DNA of 18,695 nucleotides from Actinomycetota bacterium (lineage in GTDB: Bacteria; Actinomycetota; UBA4738). How positions within the stretch are numbered: the stretch's first letter is position 1; each line of letters begins with the position of its first letter. Position numbers and translations under genes: made by a program. Below, one piece after another: positions 7,630 through 14,738 of the stretch. The notes below the pieces were generated by a model that saw nothing but the letters and a program-made list of their open reading frames with translations, did no database searches and had not been told where the DNA came from. The stretch spans positions 1 to 18,695 of the forward strand of contig VAYJ01000074.1 in the NCBI GenBank assembly GCA_005888465.1, given 5' to 3'.

Positions 7630-8607
7630 GTGCGATCGGCCGACTACGTCATCAAGCGGGTCCTGTTCGCGGTCGTCACGGTCTTCGTCGCGGTCACGCT
7701 GAACTTCGTGTTGTTCCGTGCCGTGCCGGGCGACGCGGTGAGCGCTCTGCGCTGCCGGGCGTGCACGCAGCAGTTCAAGGAGGCGGAGCGGCGCGAGCTC
7801 GGGCTCGACAAGCCACTCGTCGCCCAGTATTGGCTGTACGTCGAGGGGCTCCTGCACGGGAACATGGGGAGCTCGCTTCGAACCGAGCAACCCGTTCTAG
7901 GCGAGCTCTGGGTCCCGATCGCCAACACGATGCCGATGGTCATCCTGGGGACCCTGTTCTCGATCGTGATCGGCATCTTGGTCGGGGTGACGTCCGCCTG
8001 GAGGCGCGACACGCTGCTCGACAAGACGGGCCTCTACACCGCGCTCGGGTTTTACTCGATGCCGACGCAGTGGCTCGGGCTGCTGATGGTGTTCTTCGTG
8101 GCCGGCGCGATCCACCTGCCCACATCCGGCATCCGGGACCCGACGCTCGGCCTGTTGACCCACGCGTCGACGTGGGCGGTGATCGTCGACCGGCTTCGCC
8201 ACATGGCCTTGCCGTCGATCACCCTCGGGCTCTCGCTCTACGGCGAGTATGCGCTCATCACACGCTCGGCTATGCTGGAGACGCTCGGTGAGGACTACGT
8301 GCTCACGGCCCGCGCCAAGGGGCTCCGGAATCTCCCCATCGTCTGGGCCCACGGCTTCCGAAACGCGCTCCTGCCGATCATCACGCTGGTCGCCCTCTCG
8401 CTCGGCACCATCATCGCCGGCGCCATCACGGTCGAGTACGTCTTCTCGTATCCGGGCATCGGGCTCGCCACGGTGGAGGCGATCGACCAGCGGGACTGGC
8501 CGGTGCTCCAGGCGATCTTCCTGCTGCTCACCCTCTCCGTGATCGTGTTCAACCTGGTCGCCGACCTGCTCTACGTGAAACTCGACCCGCGTGTGGTGGA
8601 TCAGTGA
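7630..8607 (+). CDS. ABC transporter permease, DppB/OppB family
   Basis: A 325-residue inner-membrane permease. TM1 spans about 9-29, followed by PGDAVSAL and a long extracytoplasmic segment with RELGLDKPLVAQYW and GNMGSSLRT, the usual OppB N-terminal region. The BPD_transp_1 core carries the EAA loop EDYVLTARAKGLRNLPIVWAH (221-241), which contacts the ATPases, and the C-terminal VEYVFSYPGIG block. GTG start at 7630 with GGGAGG eight bases upstream, 30 bases after the binding-protein stop. This is the only non-overlapping junction in the operon, common after a binding-protein gene that is made in excess. An unusual CxxC pair (C42, C45) lies in the extracytoplasmic loop just after TM1. It pairs with the DppC-like protein to form the channel. 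Confidence 0.95.
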   Translation: MRSADYVIKRVLFAVVTVFVAVTLNFVLFRAVPGDAVSALRCRACTQQFKEAERRELGLDKPLVAQYWLYVEGLLHGNMGSSLRTEQPVLGELWVPIANTMPMVILGTLFSIVIGILVGVTSAWRRDTLLDKTGLYTALGFYSMPTQWLGLLMVFFVAGAIHLPTSGIRDPTLGLLTHASTWAVIVDRLRHMALPSITLGLSLYGEYALITRSAMLETLGEDYVLTARAKGLRNLPIVWAHGFRNALLPIITLVALSLGTIIAGAITVEYVFSYPGIGLATVEAIDQRDWPVLQAIFLLLTLSVIVFNLVADLLYVKLDPRVVDQ

Positions 8608-9566
8608 ACCCGACGCCCCCCACCGCCTCCCATCAGGATGCGGCCGTCGCGATCCCCGCGACCGTGACTCAGCCTCGCTTCCGGTTCCTCCGCTCGCCCG
8701 CGATACGCCGGCCGGCCACGGTCATCGGGCTCGCCATGCTTCTGTTCTTCGTCCTCGTCGCGATCTTCGCGTCGCGCTTGGAGCCGTTCAATCCGAACGT
8801 CAAGAGTGGCGCGATCTACGCGCCGCCCTCCTCCCACCACCTCCTGGGCACCGACGACGCAGGCGCCGACATGCTCTCCCTGCTCATCGCGGGCTCGCGC
8901 GTGTCGCTCATCGTCGGGTTCGCGGCGGCGCTCGTCGCGATCCTGATCGGCGGCGCCGTTGGATTGCTCTCAGGGTTCTTCGGCGGACGGATCGATTCGA
9001 TCCTGATGCGGATCACCGACTACGTCCTGGTGATCCCCGACATCCCGCTCATGATCATCGTGGCAGCGCTCTTCGGCCGGCACTTGCTGAACATCATCAT
9101 CATCATCGGGGCCATCTACTGGACAAGCACGGCCCGGCTGGTCCGCGCCCAGGTCAAGAGCGTTCGCGAGCGAACGTACGTGAAACGGGTTCGCGCGGTC
9201 GGCGCCGGGAACTCTCGGCTGATCGGGCGCCATATCCTGCCCCAGGTCGCGCCACTCCTCATCGCGAACACCGTGCTCATGGTCGCCGTGGCGATCTTCG
9301 CTGAGACGTACATCACGTTCCTCGGGCTCGGCGACCCGAGCCTGATCTCCTGGGGCAAGCTCATCGAGAACTCGTTCAGGGGCGACGCGACGCTGAACGG
9401 CGCGTGGTGGGCGATCGTCGCGCCCGGTGTGTGCGTCACGCTGGTTGTCCTCGCGTGCACGATGGTGGGGCAGTCGATGGAGGACGCGCTCAACCCGCGC
9501 CTTCGGGTCGGCCACCTCTCGGTCCGGCGGTTCCGGCTTCGGTCGATCCCTGCGGACGTCGAATGA
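8604..9566 (+). CDS. ABC transporter permease, DppC/OppC family
   Basis: A 320-residue permease, partner of the DppB-like protein. Cytoplasmic N-terminus of about 35 residues, TM1 at about 38-56 (OppC_N), then the typical HHLLGTDDAGADMLSLLIAG block (78-97) and RVSLIVGFAAALVAILIGG. The EAA loop is ERTYVKRVRAVGAGNSRLIG (189-208). TYITFLGLGDPSLISWGKLI and the AWWAIVAPG helix are standard C-terminal family features. Five consecutive Ile (165-169) sit in a TM helix and are encoded by repeated ATC codons. The GTG start overlaps the DppB-like stop (GTGA), with GGTGG just upstream, so translation is coupled and keeps the two subunits balanced. Confidence 0.95.
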   Translation: MNPTPPTASHQDAAVAIPATVTQPRFRFLRSPAIRRPATVIGLAMLLFFVLVAIFASRLEPFNPNVKSGAIYAPPSSHHLLGTDDAGADMLSLLIAGSRVSLIVGFAAALVAILIGGAVGLLSGFFGGRIDSILMRITDYVLVIPDIPLMIIVAALFGRHLLNIIIIIGAIYWTSTARLVRAQVKSVRERTYVKRVRAVGAGNSRLIGRHILPQVAPLLIANTVLMVAVAIFAETYITFLGLGDPSLISWGKLIENSFRGDATLNGAWWAIVAPGVCVTLVVLACTMVGQSMEDALNPRLRVGHLSVRRFRLRSIPADVE

Positions 9567-10546
9567 ACGGCTCCGGCCCGCTCCTCGAGGTCCAGGGCCT
9601 CCACGTCTGGTTCGACCTGGCCGGCGGCCGGGAGCTGCACGCGGTCCAGGGCATCGACTTCGACCTGGGGCCGGGCGAGCGGATGGGCCTTGTCGGCGAG
9701 TCGGGCTGCGGGAAAACCACGGCGATCCTCGCGATCATGGGGCTGCTCCCTCCCTCGGCGAGCGCGGCGGGCCACGTCCTCCTGAACGGGATGGATATGT
9801 ACGAGGCGGGCGAGGACAGCGTCCGGCCCCACCGGTGGCGGGACATCGCCATGGTGTTCCAGGGGGCGATGAACGCGTTCAATCCCGTCCGGCGGATCGT
9901 CGATCAGATCGTCGAGCCGATGGAGCTGCACGAGATCGCGGAGGGGCGCGCCGCGCGCGTCCGGGCCGGCGACCTGCTCGAGCTGGTCGGCATCTCCGCC
10001 CGGCAGGCGTCGCGGTACCCGCACGAGTTCTCCGGTGGGATGCGCCAGCGCGCGGCGATCGCGATGGCGCTCGCGTGCGGCCCGAAAGTGCTCCTGGCGG
10101 ACGAGCCGACGACGGCGCTCGACGTCATGATCCAGGCGCAGGTGCTGGAGCTGCTCACCGGGCTGACGCGCGAGCTTGGCCTCTCGCTGATCCTGGTGAC
10201 CCATGACCTGCCGATCGTCGCCCAGACCTGTGACCGGGCGGCCGTGATGTACGCGGGCAAGATCGTGGAGTCCGGCCCGACCGAGGACCTCTTCCATACG
10301 CCGCGGCACCCGTATACCCGGCTGCTGTTCTCCGCGACCCCCGACCTCTACGGCCGCGGCGAGGTGATCTCGATCCCCGGCACCCCGCCCAGGCTCGACC
10401 GCGAGGTCTTGGGGTGTGCCTTCGCGCCGCGCTGCGACATGGCCTTCGAACCCTGCCCGTCCGTCGTGCCTCGGACGCTGCCGGTCGCGCCCGGGCACGG
10501 CGCGCGATGCCACTTGAACGACCCGGCGATGCGCTCCGCGTCGTGA
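9563..10546 (+). CDS. ABC transporter ATPase, DppD/OppD family
   Basis: A 327-residue nucleotide-binding subunit. Walker A GESGCGKT (45-52), Q-loop Q100 in MVFQGAMNAFNP, signature FSGGM (156-160), Walker B LLADEP (177-182) and switch H214 in LVTHDLP. The C-terminal oligo_HPY extension follows (RHPYTRLLFSATP) with cysteines C285, C291, C298 and C316. The same four-Cys pattern binds a [4Fe-4S] cluster in solved DppD/OppD-type transporters (from memory). The signature Met in place of Gln (FSGGMRQR) is normal for DppD. The ATG overlaps the DppC-like stop (ATGA). It forms a heterodimer with the next gene product to power import. Confidence 0.96.
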   Translation: MNGSGPLLEVQGLHVWFDLAGGRELHAVQGIDFDLGPGERMGLVGESGCGKTTAILAIMGLLPPSASAAGHVLLNGMDMYEAGEDSVRPHRWRDIAMVFQGAMNAFNPVRRIVDQIVEPMELHEIAEGRAARVRAGDLLELVGISARQASRYPHEFSGGMRQRAAIAMALACGPKVLLADEPTTALDVMIQAQVLELLTGLTRELGLSLILVTHDLPIVAQTCDRAAVMYAGKIVESGPTEDLFHTPRHPYTRLLFSATPDLYGRGEVISIPGTPPRLDREVLGCAFAPRCDMAFEPCPSVVPRTLPVAPGHGARCHLNDPAMRSAS

Positions 10547-11559
10547 TCACCGCGCCGCTGCTCCTCGAGGTCCAGGACCTGGTCACGCGCTACCCCGTGC
10601 CCCGCGGAATCGTCGGCGCGCTCGCGCGGCGTCCGAAGGAGGTCGCCCACGCGGTCGAGGGCGTGTCGTTCACCGTCGGCGCCGGAGAGATGCTGGCGCT
10701 CGTCGGCGAATCGGGATGCGGGAAGACCACCACCGCCCAGACCGTCATGCGCCTGGTCGACCCGGTTTCGGGAACGGTCCGGTTCCGGGGCGAGGACATC
10801 ACCCACCTCCGGCACCGCGAGCTGCGTCCGCTGCGGCGGCGGATGCAGCTCATCTACCAGGACCCCTACGACTCGCTCGACCCGCGCTTCCGGGTTCGCC
10901 AGACGGTCGAGGAGCCGCTCCTCGTCCACCACCTCGGTTCGTCGCACGAGCGTTCCGAACGCGTCACGCGGGCGCTCGAGCGAGCGGGGCTCGCGCCGGC
11001 CGATCTGTTCCTGGACCGGTTTCCGCACGAACTTTCGGGTGGCCAGCGCCAGCGCGTGGCGATCGCGACGGCGTTGGTGCTGGAGCCCGAGCTCCTGGTC
11101 GCCGACGAACCGGTGTCGATGCTCGACGTCTCCGTGCGGGCCGAGATCCTCACGCTGCTCGATTCGCTGCGCCGAAGCGGCCTCGGGATCCTCATGATCA
11201 CGCACGACCTCTCGACGGCTGCCCGTTTCGCCGACCGCATCGCGGTCATGTATCTCGGCCGGATCGTCGAAGAAGGTCCCGCGCAGGCGGTCGTCCAGGA
11301 CCCGCGCCACCCGTACACACGCGCGCTCATCACCGTGGTCCCGAAGCGCGATCCGCGCGACCGGACCACGCCCGAGATCCTGAAGGGCGAGGCCCCGAAC
11401 CCGGTGCACGTGCCGACGGGCTGCCGGTTCCACCCGCGATGCCCCGAGGTCGCGTCGGGACGGGCCCGCGAGCGCGGGATGGAGGAGCGCTGCCGCGGCG
11501 AGGACCCGATGCTCCGAGAACTGGCAGCCGGACACGAGGCGGCCTGCCACCTCGCCTAG
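10543..11559 (+). CDS. ABC transporter ATPase, DppF/OppF family
   Basis: A 338-residue second nucleotide-binding subunit, last gene of the operon. Walker A GESGCGKT (55-62), Q-loop Q106 in LIYQDPYDSLDPR (the DppF hallmark), signature LSGGQRQR (164-171), Walker B LLVADEP (184-190) with Ser-Met after it where relatives usually have a Ser/Thr-Ala type sequence, switch H221 in MITHDLS, and oligo_HPY tail RHPYTRAL with C294, C300, C317 and C335. The GTG start overlaps the DppD-like stop (GTGA). No Shine-Dalgarno is evident, so translation probably depends on coupling. The gene ends nine bases from the converging CocE-like gene, inside a hairpin that may stop transcription. Confidence 0.95.
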   Translation: MITAPLLLEVQDLVTRYPVPRGIVGALARRPKEVAHAVEGVSFTVGAGEMLALVGESGCGKTTTAQTVMRLVDPVSGTVRFRGEDITHLRHRELRPLRRRMQLIYQDPYDSLDPRFRVRQTVEEPLLVHHLGSSHERSERVTRALERAGLAPADLFLDRFPHELSGGQRQRVAIATALVLEPELLVADEPVSMLDVSVRAEILTLLDSLRRSGLGILMITHDLSTAARFADRIAVMYLGRIVEEGPAQAVVQDPRHPYTRALITVVPKRDPRDRTTPEILKGEAPNPVHVPTGCRFHPRCPEVASGRARERGMEERCRGEDPMLRELAAGHEAACHLA

Positions 11560-11565
11560 CAGGCC
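11541..11565. terminator. Hairpin at convergent gene ends (possible bidirectional terminator)
   Basis: A perfect 7-bp stem GGCCTGC (11541-11547) / GCAGGCC (11559-11565) with an 11-base loop covers the dppF-like stop codon, in a convergent junction with only nine bases between genes. There is no T-tract on either side, so it is a candidate for a U-less terminator of the kind proposed in high-GC bacteria, or a 3' end stabiliser. Confidence 0.4.
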
Positions 11566-11568
11566 GGA

Positions 11569-13518
11569 TCAGGCCAGGTCGCGCGGGAGGCGCCGATCCC
11601 ACCGGCGAGTCCACCGCGGCACGCCGTCCTCGGTCACCTCGAGCTCGACCGTGACGTGCCAGGTGTCGCGGTCGCTCTCCAGCCGGGTGCGCACTTGCGT
11701 GCCGACGGTCGCCTCCGGCCATTCGAGCGTGAACGACGCGTGACCCTCGGCCCACGCTGCGCCCGGGTCCGAGGTGGAGACCCGAGTCGCGCCCTCATAC
11801 CGTTCGCTCGAACGAACGCCCGTCTCCACCACGTCGTCGGAGGCGTGCCCCTCGATCACGCGCGTCTCGCCGGCGATGAGGTCGCGTTCCACCCGCCACG
11901 TCGCGTGCTGCTCCTCCTCGGTGGTACCCCGAACCTCGCCCGACGGCGACGGCAGCGGAAGCTGCGGCGTTCGCGCAACCGGCGACGGCCCGACGAGCTG
12001 GGGAAGGATCACGGTCGACCCATGGCGTAGCAGGGTGAGGGTCAGGGATTCGGGGGGTGGCCAGGCGTTCGGCCAGTCGGTGCCGGCGACGTCCAGCCGG
12101 ATCCGGTGCCCGGCCTCGAAGACCCACGACGTCGCGTCGAGCTCGATCGACACGTCGTACGTTCGGCCCGGCTCGAGCGGCTCGGGCTCGGTATGCGAAG
12201 CGCGGCGCGTGAGGTTGAGGAAGCCGCGGCTGACGAGCGCCGACGTGCCGTCCGGGAACACGTCGCAGAGCTTCGCGGAGACGAACGCGACCGGCGCCGA
12301 CGAACGTACCCGGAGGTCCGCCCGCGGGTACCCGAGGATCTCAAGCTCGTCCCCTTCCACCTGCCAGTCGTAGACGAGCGAGAATGCCTCATCCTCGCGC
12401 TGGTCCCATGGCTGGCCGAACGGAAGGTGGCCCGCGCAGGAGATTGACCCCGTCACGCCCACGTCGCCGCGGACCTCCAGCGTGTCCTCGTCATCCCCAG
12501 GGAGCTCGAGACGAAGCTCCCGAGCGCGCTCGGGCGGCCACGCGGGCTCGTAGCGCCATTCGCCGCGCATCTCCGGGAGGTCCGGGGCCGGCTTCGTCGA
12601 GCGCCGGATGAACACGGCGATCGGCGGCTCCTCGTCGATCCCACCGCCATCACCGTCGCGGAGCCAGCGATCGAACCACCGGATCATCTCCCGCACCAGG
12701 TCGATATGCGGACCGGGGAGACACGTCTCTGTCGACGCGTGGCTCCACGGCCCGATCAGCAAGCGACGCGGCCCGCCGAGCGCCTCGAACATCCGGAAGG
12801 TCGCGTTGCGGTACCCGTCCGCCCACCCGGCGACGATCATCGTCGCGCAGCCGATGGCATCGTAGGCTGGCCGGAGCGACCCGTGGCGCCAGTACGGTCC
12901 GTCGCGCTGCTCCTCCAGCCATCGCAGCAACCACGGCTCCAACGATTCGACCCGCTCACGCCACCGGTCGCGCCAGCCCTCGCCCGCCAGGCTCGGCCAC
13001 GGCGGAAGGGCGGTGAGCGCGACCATGTAGCTCGGGTAATCCGTGAAGTCCAGCCCGCGCCGCGCGCCGCCGTAATACATCGTGTCGTCCGTGTAGCGAT
13101 CGTCGGTCGCGTAGATCGGCACGATCGCCTGTAGCGCGGGCGGGCGTCGCATCGCCACCTGGATCGCGTTGAAGCCCGAATACGAATAGCCGTACATGCC
13201 CACCGAGCCCGAGCACCAGTCCTGCGCCGCGAGCCACGCGATCGCCTCGCTCAGGTCGTCCTGCTCCTGCACCGGGTACTCGTCGGTCGCCGCGCCTTCG
13301 GACGACCCGGTGCCTCGCACGTCGATGCGCGCGACGGCGAAGCCGCCCTCGTCGCGCAGTCGCCGGTACTCCGGCCAATAGGACTGGGTGAGATCGTCCT
13401 TGCGGTAGGGGTTCGCCTCGACGATAACCGGCGACGGGCCGCCGCCCTCGGGCAGGAAGAGGGTCGCGGCCAAGCGCACGCCGTCGGACATGGGGATCCA
13501 GACGTTGCGCTCCGGCAC
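11569..13518 (-). CDS. CocE/NonD-family serine hydrolase (X-Pro dipeptidyl-peptidase S15 class)
   Basis: A 649-residue alpha/beta hydrolase of the CocE/NonD family (cocaine esterase, glutaryl-7-ACA acylase, S15 X-Pro peptidases). Catalytic triad visible: S114 in GYSYSGF, D234 in VAGWADGYRN, H260 in LIGPWSHAS. VRGTGSSEG (68-76) is the oxyanion-side family motif, and PYRKDD (38-42) follows the first strands. The C-terminal 300 or so residues contain the jelly-roll lid (GHRIRLDVAGTDWPN typical). No signal peptide, so likely cytoplasmic. The start is GTG at 13518; no Shine-Dalgarno, but TAGCAT lies seven bases upstream (leaderless candidate). It converges on the importer operon. The acylase/esterase range of the family fits the amide-hydrolase theme, but its substrate and any link to the operon are unproven. 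Confidence 0.93.
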   Translation of the reverse strand: MPERNVWIPMSDGVRLAATLFLPEGGGPSPVIVEANPYRKDDLTQSYWPEYRRLRDEGGFAVARIDVRGTGSSEGAATDEYPVQEQDDLSEAIAWLAAQDWCSGSVGMYGYSYSGFNAIQVAMRRPPALQAIVPIYATDDRYTDDTMYYGGARRGLDFTDYPSYMVALTALPPWPSLAGEGWRDRWRERVESLEPWLLRWLEEQRDGPYWRHGSLRPAYDAIGCATMIVAGWADGYRNATFRMFEALGGPRRLLIGPWSHASTETCLPGPHIDLVREMIRWFDRWLRDGDGGGIDEEPPIAVFIRRSTKPAPDLPEMRGEWRYEPAWPPERARELRLELPGDDEDTLEVRGDVGVTGSISCAGHLPFGQPWDQREDEAFSLVYDWQVEGDELEILGYPRADLRVRSSAPVAFVSAKLCDVFPDGTSALVSRGFLNLTRRASHTEPEPLEPGRTYDVSIELDATSWVFEAGHRIRLDVAGTDWPNAWPPPESLTLTLLRHGSTVILPQLVGPSPVARTPQLPLPSPSGEVRGTTEEEQHATWRVERDLIAGETRVIEGHASDDVVETGVRSSERYEGATRVSTSDPGAAWAEGHASFTLEWPEATVGTQVRTRLESDRDTWHVTVELEVTEDGVPRWTRRWDRRLPRDLA

Positions 13519-13525
13519 GGCCCGA

Positions 13526-13531
13526 ATGCTA
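13526..13531 (-). promoter_or_regulatory. Candidate leaderless -10 box of the CocE-like gene
   Basis: On the minus strand TAGCAT is followed by seven bases and then the GTG start. This spacing places the transcription start on or next to the start codon. No -35 and no Shine-Dalgarno are seen. Confidence 0.4.
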
Positions 13532-13543
13532 GCCGGTGCCCGA

Positions 13544-13549
13544 TAGACT
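13544..13549 (+). promoter_or_regulatory. Candidate leaderless -10 box of the sarcosine oxidase-like gene
   Basis: TAGACT is followed by nine bases and then the GTG start at 13559. With the opposite-strand TAGCAT it makes a compact divergent promoter pair inside a 40-base gap. No -35 is recognised. Confidence 0.4.
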
Positions 13550-13558
13550 GCGCGCGCC

Positions 13559-14716
13559 GTGGAGGAGTTCGACGCGATCGTGGTGGGCCTGGGCGCGCTC
13601 GGCAGCGCCGCCGCCTGCCGGCTCGCCGCGCGCGGCTCGGTCCTCGGGCTCGAGCAGTTCGAGCTCGGGCACGATCGGGGCGCGTCGCAGGATCACTCGC
13701 GTATCATCCGGCTCTCCTATCACACGCCCGGCTACGTCCGGCTCGCCAAACGCGCGTACGAAGCGTGGGCCGAGATCGAACGCGACGCGGGCGAGCCGCT
13801 GATCGTTCGAACCGGCGGGCTCGACCTGTGGCCGGCCGACGCCGCCATCCCGATGACCGACTACACCGAGAGTCTGACGGCCGAACAGGTCCCGTTCGAG
13901 CGGCTGGATGCCGCCGAGGTGATGCGCAGCTGGCCCCAGTGGTCGCTCGACGACGACACGCTCGCGATCTTCCAGGAAGACGCGGGCATCGCGCCCGCGG
14001 CCCGCTGCAACGAGGCGCACCGGCGCCTCGCCACCGAGCTCGGCGCCGTCCTTCGTCCGAACTCCCCCGTCACGGCCATCCATGCGTCAACCGGCGAGGT
14101 CGAGGTCGAAGCGCCCGACGCTCGATTCCGAACCCACCGACTCATCCTCACTGCTGACGCGTGGACAAACGACCTGCTGTCGAACTTGGGCGTGCACCTG
14201 CCGCTCACCACCACCCAGGAACAGGTCACGTACTTCGCCGCGCCCCACGCCGACGACTTCGCTACGGAGCGATTCCCCATCTGGATCTGGATGGATGAGC
14301 CCAGCTTCTACGGCTTTCCCGCCTACGGCCACCCCGGACCCAAGGTCGCACAGGACTGCGGCGGTCTCCCCGTCACGCCATCCACGCGCACGTTCGAGCC
14401 CGACCCCGACAACCTCGCGCGCGTCACCACGTTTGTGAACCGGCACCTCCCGTCGGCGCTCGGTCCCATCATCGAGACGAAGACCTGCCTCTACACACTC
14501 ACGCCCGACCGCGACTTCGTGATCGACGTCGTGCCGGGCCACCCCGAGGTTCTCGTCGCGCTGGGTGCGGCCCACGCGTTCAAGTTCGCGGCGCTGATCG
14601 GCCGCGCGCTCGACGACCTGGCGACCGACGGCGCGACCGACCTCGACCTCTCGCCCTTCCGCATCGACCGCCCGATCCTGCAGCTGGACGACCCGCCGAC
14701 GAGCTGGATGATCTAA
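13559..14716 (+). CDS. FAD-dependent oxidase, monomeric sarcosine oxidase / N-methyltryptophan oxidase family
   Basis: A 385-residue flavoprotein of the DAO superfamily that oxidatively demethylates N-methyl amino acids (sarcosine to glycine, formaldehyde and H2O2 in the type enzyme). Seen: Rossmann motif VVGLGALGSAAACRLAARG (8-26), ending without the usual Glu spacing, SRIIRLSYH (47-55) matching the substrate/flavin Arg pair of MSOX, K262 in YGFPAYGHPGPK (O2-activating Lys position), C310 in TKTCLYTLTPDRDFVID (covalent FAD site), and K342 in GAAHAFKFA (carboxylate-binding Lys). Where MSOX has a substrate-pocket His four residues after that first Lys, this protein appears to have D266. GTG start at 13559, no Shine-Dalgarno, TAGACT nine bases upstream. 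The BHMT-like gene follows 22 bases downstream. Family certain; the exact N-methyl substrate is open. Confidence 0.92.
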   Translation: MEEFDAIVVGLGALGSAAACRLAARGSVLGLEQFELGHDRGASQDHSRIIRLSYHTPGYVRLAKRAYEAWAEIERDAGEPLIVRTGGLDLWPADAAIPMTDYTESLTAEQVPFERLDAAEVMRSWPQWSLDDDTLAIFQEDAGIAPAARCNEAHRRLATELGAVLRPNSPVTAIHASTGEVEVEAPDARFRTHRLILTADAWTNDLLSNLGVHLPLTTTQEQVTYFAAPHADDFATERFPIWIWMDEPSFYGFPAYGHPGPKVAQDCGGLPVTPSTRTFEPDPDNLARVTTFVNRHLPSALGPIIETKTCLYTLTPDRDFVIDVVPGHPEVLVALGAAHAFKFAALIGRALDDLATDGATDLDLSPFRIDRPILQLDDPPTSWMI

Positions 14717-14722
14717 AGCCGC

Positions 14723-14728
14723 TAGGAT
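14723..14728 (+). promoter_or_regulatory. Candidate leaderless -10 box of the BHMT-like gene
   Basis: TAGGAT is followed by ten bases and then the ATG at 14739. The same stretch contains AGGA (14724-14727), which could instead be a weak Shine-Dalgarno with long (11-base) spacing, so this is the least certain of the four boxes. Confidence 0.3.
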
Positions 14729-14738
14729 TCGAGCCCGC

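Noticed and set aside
6175..7890. A 571-codon minus-strand open frame
   Set aside because: It mirrors the substrate-binding protein and the start of the permease; Val/Arg/His-rich, no recognisable domain.
9087..9108. Short ATC trinucleotide run as a possible slippage repeat
   Set aside because: It encodes five Ile in a transmembrane helix of the DppC-like permease, in frame and of normal hydrophobicity; too short to be a credible phase-variation tract.
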